This document shows, piece by piece, positions 20,371-64,000 of a DNA stretch of 64,000 nt (positions are counted from its first letter, which is position 1; each line of letters begins with the position of its first letter). Both the position numbers and the translations under genes were made by a program. The notes under the pieces are model-generated. The model had not been told where the DNA came from and ran no database searches. It saw only the letters and a program-made list of their open reading frames with translations. Origin of the DNA: Chaenocephalus aceratus (Eukaryota; Chordata; Actinopteri; Perciformes; Channichthyidae); NCBI GenBank assembly GCA_023974075.1, contig CM043807.1:8547676-8611675 (forward strand), written 5' to 3'.

Positions 20371-23300
20371 TCAATATTGCCTTTAAGCGAAAGTTTATAT
20401 TATTTAGCAAAATGGGCTTTTACGTGTGTTGGCCTTGTAGGTCTTTAAGACATTTATCTTCAAGACATTTCTTTCAGGGATATTCAAAAACAAGAGTATG
20501 TGATTCAAGCATCAGAGGAAGGATTGAGTCATGGACATTAAATATTCTGGAACATTCCTCCAAAGAAGGAAGCTTACATTTTACGTCGATCTAGTTAGTA
20601 TACAAAAGTAATAAAGTATTGTACAAATAATTAAAAATATCTGAGTTACGGCTCCATAAACTAGATTCAATTCTAGGATGTTATTAAAAAAAATACCACC
20701 ATCTTTGCACCGTCTTGTTTGGGGCAATATCATTTTATTCGTGAGAACAGTGAACTGGATAAAGGTTGCATTTCTTGCTCCGCATTATAAGCGCATATAT
20801 CCACTTATCCGTCTAAATCATGATTTGATTCAAATCAATGTACTGCTGTTACTACAGAGTTAACATACTAATATAGATTTTGTCATCCAGATTGGTCTAC
20901 TTTTGCGCAGTGGCTGCACACAATCTCAATCAGACAAATCCATTGTCAGTGCAACACAAATCAGTGTTTAACTTTCTGAATCGGTGCATGTTTTACAATT
21001 ACATTTAAGTTACAAGTGTCATCTTTCAAAGCAGCTAAAATATCAACACTATATGCTTCCCATCCTTTAGTGACTTTAACACTTGTGGTCACGTGACTCG
21101 AGCATTCTCTCCCAGCCTAAGTGGCTCAGATTAAAAGGATCTCTGGTGTCCTTTCATAAAACAAACATTTGGAAATCTGCGCCAATGACGACTGCCATAT
21201 GGTAAAGTGCTTTTGATAAATCATAAATCCATCACCCAGACTCTCTTTATTACATTTTCTTTTAAAACGTGAACAAATAGACTCGTATGTGGGCGCAAGA
21301 AGAGGGCCAATTGGGGGACCTCGTTTATCCAGAAGAGGGAGGCTAAAATAACCCTCACAGATGTTCCTTGGGCAGCCAGCAGATAAAAATGCGTTGTAAA
21401 CGTTTCGAAGGGAAATATTTGACGAGCAAATATTAGCCCATGCGAAAAACCCACACGAGGCTCGTCTTTTGGCCTGTTTAATGACTAATTGAATATCATT
21501 AGTTGGGTCCACACAGATCGAAGTGCCACCGAAATAAAGCCTGAGATTTTAAAATGCCATATGGCCCAAATTATACATTAACCATGGGTTAGAGGACAAT
21601 AATACTCTCTGTGTACAATCAGCAGGTTAGATAGAGGACATCCATTTTGGACACCATCATCTCCTTGCCAACCGAGACAATGGAAAAACAAAGCGAGCCT
21701 TTTTATTTATTAGCACGGAGTCAACGAGGTCATTGATTTATATTACTTTATAGCTCGTACAGTGTGTGCCAAACGACGATGATTAAAGTACTTAGGTTGT
21801 GTTGTTAAGACATTACCTAATATTCGTGGTGCGTAAATTCGAATCTGGGCTCGCCAATAGAGGGAGCGGGAGTTTATAAGTCTGAATCGTGCCAAAAAAA
21901 GTTTGCATTTTACTACGATATTTGAGGTGTTTTTGGCTTGCAAAAAACACCTATGTCCTTGCTTTACTGCGCCTTGAAGCGTTCAGAAATGTGGGTTATT
22001 CATCCGCGTAAAAAGGTTTCCAAAACCTCTCCAGTGCGCACTAAGGTGTAGTTTGCGCAACGGAGCTGCCTCCCTGGTCGATTCTCTACAAAGTTTCTTC
22101 ATACTTTTATGAGCTTTGTTATCTTCCATTTTGATTTTTACTCGAGTTAATGCTTTTTTATTCTGTAAAAGCAGACGCTTGCGTAAATCCTTTATCTGCA
22201 TCCTACAATTTATAGAGGTGCCATAGTGCAGATTGCAGGAGTGGGCTTACACGCAAAAATAGTTTTAACTCGGTTTAGTATACAGAAAAAGTCCATGACA
22301 GATTTTGTGTTAACTTTGCGCACAAAACGATCACATGCGTATGGGATGTTAATACCTAAATTACCTAAAAGCTTTCACTGTTACCTTGTATCCTCTTCTT
22401 GGTAAAAGTGCAGAGAAGCGAATAGCGTGCTGTAAAGACAATGAAGCTATACCTGAAGAACACAGTTGGCAATCTTAAACAGTGTACTGAATTAAATCTT
22501 TATTAAAATACATGCATTTATTTCATGGAAATGTAACTCTGGGAGCCTCTATTTGTCACTCTAATATAGGAGGAATAAACAACAAATATACAAGTAAATA
22601 AGTAATCATTTCTACAATCTGATACCAACTCATTGTATATTTATTACTGATCATGTTTCCCCCCCTCAGGTCATATCACAATGCTAATTTCGGTCCTGAA
22701 ACAACTGAACTAAATGAGTAAACAAATAACAGTTTGACAATGTTTAGTTAAACATATTTATTTACATCTAAGCTACTATAAAATAGGTTGCAACAATTTA
22801 AATTGATTAGATATTTAGTTAAATATAGGAATAGAGCGATATGAAAATTACACTTTAGTGCAGAAAAAAAATCTTTCTTTTACATGCTATCTTTCCTGGT
22901 GCTTCTCACACTGCTAGCTGATATAGTTCAGTTCCCTTATACTGTGGCCTCAAACCAACTACATACCAACGGGTCATTTTGGACCTCTATGCCAAGGAGC
23001 ATTCTGTCTCTCACACACAGTTCATGGTAGTCGTTACAAGCTACTCCTTTTGGGAATTAATGTCAGAGCATTAAAACAGGTCATAAAAACATCTCAAGGT
23101 ATTTAGCCTGCAAATATTTAGAATAGGTCCCATGAGCAATAATGTTCTTTGCCAGCCATGCCCTGTTTCCCACTCACACAGTTACTCACAATAACATATG
23201 AGATCTGCCAAGTACAACTGAGCAGCAGCAGAACAAAACAGGCAATATCAAATCAAAATCTTCTGGTACAAGATTATCCCCAATGTTATGATATCGCAGC

Positions 23301-24000
23301 AAAATCGACAGGGAGGTTGAGATTTCATATTCATTTTAACGCACATCTTATTTCAGTTTAAAGTGACATGCAATCTGTGATAACATTAACTTTAACAATG
23401 GCTCCTTAGGTGTCATATAACAGTGATGCACAATACTTGCAGCCAACATTAATGATATTAATTCCACCTGATTATTTCCAGTCCAAACGTCTATTGTGAA
23501 AAGGGTCCATAAGTTAATCAACAGTTCCATTTTCAGAAGTATTGAATTGAACATCTTTTGTATTTGGTGATGCACAGTGTACAATTGCATATTTGTGTGT
23601 AGGCCTTAGTCTGACAACGTGTGAAATGGTGTAAGTTAAATTCAAATGATTTGGTAAAAAAAGGTCTCACATATACTATGAAATCCTTTTTTGTTTATTT
23701 CATTTCCATCTTGGAATCTTGTAGAGAAAGCTGCTGGACCAACCAAAATGAAGAGAAGAAGATATGCAGGAGATCGTGTGGGTTTACAATACTTATAATA
23801 AGGTACAATATATTAAACAATAACATTTAATGCAAATCCAGCATTTGTAATATATTGTTGAAACCTCTTTTGTGCTCACGAAACCCCAATTTCTTACTGG
23901 AAACTGTTGCTAAATGTATAGTTAATTTGTCATTGTATAGTCTCGCTTGTGTGGACTCAACATTTCCGTCAGCCCGTGAAGGCAGCATTGTAGTGTTAAC
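20371..24000. other. Divergent intergenic region between pax4 and snd1
   Basis: No gene or clear transposon is recognised. The part from about 21060 to 22230 has more even base composition and no recognised repeat, and contains several TAAT/ATTA homeodomain-type cores such as 'ctaattgaatatcattag'. It could hold shared or pax4-specific enhancers, but that is a guess. Open frames on the minus strand here (for example 21126-21512) have no recognisable domain. From 22500 to 23990 the sequence is AT-rich and plain. Confidence 0.5.
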
Positions 24001-24281
24001 TCTATGCTGACGTGTCTCACGTCTTGCTCCGGAAGACGTTATTTCAATTCGCTTACGCGGTGAATAAGCGGCTGCATTCGCTCCCATTCATTGTGCTGAC
24101 CAGACCCGGATATATTTTGACTTGTGTGTATGCATGGAAAAGTGTGTTTCCGGTATAACGTGTGTGTTGATCGGTGTTCAGCCTTTTTCTCTTGGCTTTC
24201 AGTAGAACAGTCATTCACTACAGAGTCCAAGCTCCCTCTCCTGCTCACCCGTTAACGGCGTTATATCTTAAACCAGTGGAC
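24001..24281 (+). promoter_or_regulatory. snd1: snd1 promoter and 5' UTR (TATA-less, ETS-type sites)
   Basis: Upstream of the snd1 ATG there is no TATA box. ETS-type cores are present at 24029-24035 (CCGGAAG) and about 24148-24153 (TTCCGG on the plus strand), plus TGACGTG and CACGTC around 24008-24022. A pyrimidine-rich stretch, 'cctttttctcttggctttc', at about 24181-24200 may mark the start region. This fits a housekeeping promoter. The start site is not determined. Confidence 0.45.
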
Positions 24282-57606
<33,325 letters not shown>

Positions 57607-58103
57607 GTAAGAACCACCGACAGAAATTGAAAACTCCCGAACACTTGTTGGCACCTCATGTGTTTGCAACTTGATTTGCCTCTAATCAGCTTACATTGAA
57701 TACACCAAAAGAGGTATTCTCCCAGTGGCTCTACATGCGCTCCGACACCTTTTCCCCCCGCACCACTAGCCTCACCCACACGTTTCTGATGCCCTTAGCT
57801 AGATATCTAATTCTCTCCCTCTCCCAGTTTGAATACCAAGTACCCTGGGTAGGTACCCTGGGCCTCACCCTTTAAACAAGCAGTGTTGATTTCCCCCTCT
57901 TGTGTCTATTGATCTAGTGAGTATGTACACCTCGAGGGCCGCTATGATTTACACACATCTGACCTAGCAGAACCCAGCACTGAACTAGAGAGCACTCGGG
58001 ACAAAAACCACCGCTTGAACATCTTCCTTTTTTGTGTCAAATTCCAATAAATGAACTGTGTTGAGTTTGTTTGTCTGAGAGAGCTTAAGAATCTAAATGA
58101 GAC

Positions 58104-58480
58104 TTATTGCTTAAATGGTTTAATAATAATAATAAATGTTATAACATTTGGGAGGGAGGGTAGACAAACAAAACAAAAACAGAAACAAAGAAACAAAACA
58201 GAAAAGCAGTCAGGAGGAAGTTGGTTGAGAGGGGGGGGGGTTATGGATACAGAGTTGAAGAGGTGGGTTTTGAGGCGGGACTGGAACAGGGTGAGGGACT
58301 CAGACTCACGGAGGTCTTGGGGGAGGGAGTTCCAGATCTTCGGGGCTGCCACAGAAAAGGCTCTATCCCCGAAGCTCCGGAGTTTGGCCTTGGGGATGGA
58401 AAGCAAACCGGCTGAGGTGGATCTGAGGGACCGGGGTGGTTGGTAGAGGTCAGTGAGGTAGGGGGGTGCCAGATGGTGGA
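58104..58480 (-). mobile_element. 5'-truncated LINE: end of the reverse-transcriptase ORF
   Basis: On the minus strand, 58104-58406 reads AKLRSFGDRAFSVAAPKIWN then SLPQDLRESESLTLFQSRLK and THLF. This is the conserved C-terminal tail of teleost non-LTR ORF2 proteins. Homology appears to extend upstream to about 58480 in another frame. A TTATTATTA-type tail follows at 58120-58135 on the plus-strand map, as expected at a LINE 3' end. It is a dead fragment. Confidence 0.75.
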
Positions 58481-61400
58481 GGGCTTTGAAAGTTTAGGTA
58501 CTAAGGTACTGATTTATTACCAACCCTGTCAGTCGCCAACTTCCCCTTAATCAGAAGACCTCTATTAGTCCAACAGAGGGGACATTTACATTGTTGCTGC
58601 AAAAGTGAAGAGGCAAAATATGAATTAAGAGGCATACATCAAATATTTGAGATAGAAATGACAATTTACAAAGTACCATCCATGTGGACAACAATAAGAA
58701 CAGTTACAGTATTTACAAAATAATGAGTGTAGTGTGATAGCAGCCAGATAACAGAAGTGAAAGTAAAAGTATATATTGCACAGATATTTTATTTTGTTAC
58801 AGTAGCTGATAAGTCCCACTAAGAAATAGCAGCCAGTGAAATAAGGATCATAAAGCGGTGTGTATTCTTGTATTAGTATTGCTCTATAAGCACAATATGT
58901 CATGTATTGTATCTTTTAAGTGTGGCTGTCTTTTCACACTGAAATGCTCTTCAGGTCCACGACAGTGGACATACTGTCAAATAAAAAATAACAATACATT
59001 TTAAAAAGTTTAAATTGCAAGATTTCTTTTTACTCATACACCATATGTGTGGTGGTCTATCAGGGGGCCATGATGGTTGTAAAGTCTGACTCTAGCAGGA
59101 ATATGTTATATCATTTAATATTTCAAAATAAAGTGTACTAGTGCAAACTGTATATTTGTTTACGCCTGCGTCCTTAGTAAATCAAAAAATCATTCCTACA
59201 TTGTCGTCATTGAACGTACAGCGACAGGGAGCACAGGGAGTTCAGGCGGCATGCCTCCAGCTGTTGTCCACTGGCTGAGTTGAATGACCCAACACTTGTC
59301 ACACTCAGAGGAAACCTATTATAATGGGGACAATTCCGGAAACGATTGGAATCTTTCTTGCACAAACATGGAAATGGTTACTAAGCAGATTGATGGGAAA
59401 CTTTCTCATATACTTACTTATTTATCTCATACATTCAATACTGTTTTGCAGCAAGTATTGTATATCAGGTTTGCACCTTAAACCTCCACAAATCAATTGT
59501 TTCTGTTGAGCTGAGAATATACAACACATTTTAGGGCTCCAAAGACATTAGATGGAACAAATCGTTGTACAAAGTATCAAAGAAAAGCAAAAAAAAAACA
59601 TTTGCAGCGTGATAAACACAAAAACATGCACCCACTCAGAGCCAAAAGCCAAGAGAGTTCCTTTTGGCATTGAGTACAGGAGTGAGATGCTGTCCCTGTC
59701 CCAGCCTCTCCACACTCATTTTAATCATCCTCATTAATGCTTTTTTAATGACAGAAAATTCAGCCGTGAGCCGGCTTTTGACAAGTGAAGCGGGAATAAT
59801 GATCCGGCTGTTTATTTGTGGTGTTTGTGTTGGAGGAATAATGAGTGCGTGTGCGTGTGATAGGGATATCGACTATGGCCTTTTAAAGGTGTAGACATGC
59901 TCTGTTGCTCTCCAAAATGTTCCATTAGCATGATAAAACGTGTTTAGCTCAGGAACACCCAGCCTTTTATCAAGTCGTATAATTAGTGTAAAGTACCATT
60001 TTGGGCTTGTTTCTAGCCGTGTATCTCTGCACTAAAAGAGAGCGGCTTGTGGGTGTACATGCATGTAGATGGAGTCGTAAAACATAACATATGGGCGTTT
60101 AGAGCCAGAAACATGCATGTACTGTATAGACAAACCCACTCCTGTTACCGTGGCCATTAGCGGTGTACTCATGCAACCACAAATAGCATGCGTAATGGAT
60201 GTTTTATCTTTTATATTACTGCTCTTCTATACACAGACAAACTATCTAGACATCGCTCGGATCAATCTTCGCAGCTTTTATACCTGGTTTAATTTCACAG
60301 TATTGCTTGTTTAGACTCTAGGGTGTTTCAAAATCAGCTCGGCTCAAATGTCCATTTCTATTTCTCAGACGAATTGTTGTTTCAGGTGTTTATCGTGGAG
60401 GAAAGTATGCATGATTGTCTAAGTGTCAACAGGAGTTGGCGTCATAAGCATGGTAAAAGTATGCGTGTATTTTCCCAGAGTGCGTCAGTGGCCCTGGTTA
60501 CGGTCTGCGTTTAAATTCATCCTGGATGATGCGGGTAGGAGTGCACTCCATGACATGTCGAGAGATGTGATGAGTGAGGCCAGGGTAGTGGTCCTCAGGG
60601 ATCACTCTGTCCATACGCAGAGTGCTTCGAATGCATATGGAACCTAATCAGTGTTGTAATGTGTGAAAACAAACAAACGGTCCATAAATTACAATCGTCT
60701 GTTGTCCAATGCCTTTATCCATACTCTACTTGGCATTTCTCTTAAGTCCCTTCTCCATCATTACGCTATGTATACTGTATATGTGCATTTGATAACTATT
60801 ACAATTTGGTCTCCCAAGGGTGTGCTTATAGGCTCTTTGCCAGCGGTATAGCTTCCCCCTTCCTCAACCTGAAAAATCAATAACCCAACATCTCGGGAAC
60901 GTTACTTTATTGTTGCTAAGACACGAGGCCAAAGCTTCAAATTAAGCCCTTTGTAGCAGTTGATCATCTTTTTATTCAATTTCTTTTTATATCGGAGCCC
61001 TTAAAAACAGCAGATTCGTGAAGGTAGTGGCAACCTTAGCTGCTTTTCCAACAAACAAGAACTATTTTTAGAAATAATCACAGGCTCTCTGGGTGGATGT
61101 TGTTTTCGCGAGAACACTACTTAACCCCTCCGCGTTTTAATGCTAATCTACGCAACCTCGGCATACTTGTGTTGTCAAGTTGAACGCAGGTAGGTGCACA
61201 AGTGTACAGATGCATGTTGCACTACCACCAGGAGAGGAGTTTAGTCGACCCACTTACTGTCATCCTGTCTCTGAACACTAAGCTCTGCAGAGACAGATTT
61301 GGAGCAGTAAGCATTAGAAGGACCACCGCTCTCCCTGAAACTCCTGAGAGCTCCTCTGTTATCTTTCTTTCTTTTTCTTCTCCGACACAAACCGAGACAA

Positions 61401-62089
61401 GAGACCTTTCCTTAAGATGGGGGTAATTGGACCTGACCCGGTGGTTTTAGAAGGGAAACGTATGTCGCGTCTGGGTCGTGCATGATTTTTTTTGTTGAAG
61501 ATTTTCATACACAGGTGTAACTGCAGATCACAAAGGTGCATCTTTGCTCAAACTGAAGGTGACCAAAGCGTACTGTCCCATCCAGTCCCAAGGTTAAGGT
61601 AACTGTTTGACCTACAGGTATTCCCCTACACAATATATTCCGTTTGAAAGCTCAGAGACTGCCTAACAGAGCAATACAATGCATGCATTGGAAACAAGCT
61701 CATTTCCCCTGACTAAAGCTTCCAGGATGTGACTAAGCATTAACTACGAGTCTCAGTGTGCCGAGCAAAAGCTCAAAGCCCTAATGCCACCGCGCCGCTT
61801 TAGGGGAATAAAGCTACATGCCTTTCTTTTTCTATTAAACCTTCATCTCTATAAGGAGAGTATGGTGCTTTTGATCTTTCATAAAGCATATCTAATATCC
61901 ATTTTCAAAAGTCTGCCTTTCTGTATTTGATAGCTCTCTGAAGCAGAAAGGAATTGGTGCAATACGTGGTCTAGGATTAAAAAGAGGATGTAACAGGTAT
62001 ACTCCTACAACCATACATCATGTAGAACTCTTTTGAATTCAATTTATACTTTTCTTGCCAGCTAAAAGCTACCATAGCTTTTCACTAAC

Positions 62090-62260
62090 TTATCTTGCAC
62101 TATTCTATTGTTTTTTTTAAATCAGTTTGATTGTTTTTGGTCTCTATGTATATTATATTGCATAGTTGGAGGAGCCTCGGACTTGAGATGTTCATTGCCA
62201 TAGCTACACTGCAGCTACTGTGCATATGTCAATAAAGCCTTTGAATCTTTCATTTGATTC
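62090..62260 (+). repeat. LINE-like 3' tail
   Basis: 'tatattgcatagttggagga' and 'catatgtcaataaagccttt' followed by GAATCTTTC form a common fish non-LTR 3' end. No coding part is attached. Confidence 0.5.
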
Positions 62261-63474
62261 TTAGACAAGTCAAATTGAGAGGACATGTGCAGCCATCAGT
62301 TATAATCATTTATTAGTGAAGACTTCTTCTGAACTACCCTGTTAAGGAGACTAAATCTGCACTGAGGCGTTTCTCTTTTTCCCTTTTTCTACGTCTGTCT
62401 GTTTCCCTCTCTCTCATATATATATCCCACCCCTATTGAAACGGCAGCGTTTGCATGGTGACATAATCCCAAAAAGCTCGATTTGGCTAACTTTATAAGT
62501 AGCGCTTCTTGTGCGCCCGGGTCTCAGCCTCAGCAGAAAAAAAAGTCCACTGCAAATGTTGCATTAAGCCACTTATCAGGGTTGAGCACATTCGGATAAT
62601 CCTGCGTGCTCAAAGTGGCCCCTGTTATGCAGCTGCTTGTGTAGTACTGTCAGCGCCAGAGCTCCCCCTCTTATTGGTGGGAATGTGATGTGTGCAATAA
62701 GGTATTTGATCTGGTGTGTATTTGTGAGACTTCATTCGGGGGAAAGCTTCAGGTGCAAGCAGATGCAAAGTATACCGAAGTATCGCCAGGTCCAATAGTT
62801 TAAATCCAGGTGGGGCTCCCTCTCCTCTCTCCTTCCCTCGTTGTATCCTTACCTTGTGCTCTCCCAGTCTTGTTTTTTCCCCCTTCCTGTAAAGCTAACT
62901 TCATTGAGTTGTCGCAGCATGCTAAAAACACAACGGCAACTAAAGCCCCTCATGTCCTGATTTTTGTATTCAAACTCACTCTGGTTTGGCTGATGTCCCC
63001 TAGGCAACACCTGCATGTCTAATATTTTCAAAGGTAAGGTACAGATTCTGCTCTTCGATAACAAGTTGCTCGGCACCAATATATTCCTTTTTAAAAAATG
63101 TTTTATTGGCAGATCACTTTAAAACATTGCAAAAAATAAACCGCCTGTTGGTGAGAGAGATAAAAGGGATCAGGTGACAGGTGCTTATTTTAGTTTGAAG
63201 AAACTCTTTCACCGTATTCTGTCCTGTAAACGACTCTAGCTGATCATACTGAGCTTTGATTACTGATGTTCACGGTACAGCACAGACAGGCATACTTCTA
63301 ATATCATAGTTAAGGTAAGGTATAAGGTCTCTGGAAAGGTCTTGGCAATTAGGACCAAATTGTTGAAACTCATTTTTAGCAAGCATTGCTTTAGTAAAAA
63401 CATCCGTTTATTATTAGCTGTAACCTTTGCATGCATACACCTTGATACGTCATTTTACCATGTAGACAATGCTG

Positions 63475-63905
63475 TAATGTAGTGTGGTATATTTACCTAA
63501 GTATTTTACTTAAGTATGGTTTTTGGGGTACTTGAACTTCACTTGAGTATTTTTATTTTGTTACCTCATACTTCTACTCTAACATTTGGAAGCCACTTAC
63601 AGCCACTTCATCTTTTGGAAAAAGTAGTTAATAATAATAATAATAATAATAATGACTTTAAAGATTCAGCTTATTGGCTAAACAAAATATGAAAAAACAT
63701 TGACATATAACTAGGTTGAGATATTTCCAGCAGCAGTCCAACATCCACGTTTAACAGCTGTGATGAACCAAATAATACATCAAAACAATGTATCCAGTCA
63801 TTTAACATGTGTGATTTTAAAATGGGACATTACGCAAAATAAGTACTCGTACTTTTGGACTTTGACTTGTAACACAGTGTTTTTACACTGCAGTATTTCA
63901 AATTT
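63475..63905. repeat. Dispersed non-autonomous repeat with AAT microsatellite
   Basis: 'cctaagtattttacttaagt' near the left and 'gactttgacttgtaacacag' near the right are parts of a repeat common in fish, related in style to but distinct from the pax4 MITE. An (AAT)8 run lies at 63629-63653. No target duplication was found. Confidence 0.5.
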
Positions 63906-64000
63906 TACTTAAAAAAACGTCCACATAAAACTGTTATTACCCGTTCAAAGATTTTACAAACATGTCTCCCTGTGCCTCCGCCTCACGCTCCTCTGGGGGG

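Larger units (their letters stand above)
57607..64000 (+). other. snd1 intron 11, running off the window
   Basis: No further snd1 exon was found, so this intron is at least 6.4 kb. It contains a LINE coding remnant (58104-58480), a LINE-like tail (62090-62260) and another repeat with an AAT run (63475-63905). Segments 58500-62090 and 62261-63470 show nothing recognisable. Confidence 0.6.

Noticed and set aside
21126..21512. 128-codon minus-strand open frame between pax4 and snd1
   Set aside because: No recognisable domain, no homologue known to me and no splice partners; overlapping frames are equally open.

Overview
The window looks like nuclear DNA of a ray-finned (teleost) fish. The genes are vertebrate and split by introns with GT-AG borders. 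Much of the non-coding DNA is of kinds common in fish genomes: hAT-type MITEs with 8-bp target duplications, a tRNA-derived SINE, LINE 3' tails, long dinucleotide repeats and long poly-C/poly-G runs. No prokaryotic, plasmid or viral gene was recognised.

Layout. (1) 1-11545, + strand: the 3' two thirds of a hepatocyte growth factor-like gene (hgf/mst1 family, closest by eye to hgf). Eleven exons encode kringle 3, kringle 4 and a catalytically dead trypsin-like domain, followed by a long 3' UTR. (2) 11546-15612: convergent intergenic DNA with MITE insertions. (3) 15613-19605, - strand: a complete ten-exon pax4 (417 residues, paired domain plus homeodomain). It is surrounded and interrupted by four copies of one hAT-type MITE family; one copy ends beside the stop codon and another begins about 40 bp upstream of the TATA box. 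(4) 19606-24281: the divergent intergenic space between pax4 and snd1. (5) 24282-64000, + strand: the first eleven coding exons (about 415 of about 910 residues) of snd1 (Tudor-SN), encoding SN-like domains 1 and 2 and the start of 3, separated by introns of up to 14.4 kb. The gene continues past the window end.

The main anomaly is in snd1. Exons 3, 4, 8 and 10 each lack exactly one base relative to the splice phases of their neighbours and the family protein. Each loss can be placed in a short G run, and the first creates a stop after codon 109. The 21 exons of hgf and pax4 in the same window are all in frame. Either the assembly has several G-run errors or this snd1 copy is broken.

The genes do not form a pathway unit. 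PAX4 (endocrine pancreas and pineal transcription factor), HGF (secreted ligand of the MET receptor) and SND1 (RNA-binding nuclease and RISC/transcription cofactor) are neighbours by descent. The head-to-head pax4-snd1 order matches human 7q32; the adjacent hgf-like gene does not, since human HGF lies at 7q21. No clearly new multi-gene system was seen. The second-look items are the snd1 lesions, the transposons around pax4, a nested transposon cluster at 50.9-55.7 kb, a 144-bp poly-C tract, and an anonymous block between pax4 and snd1.
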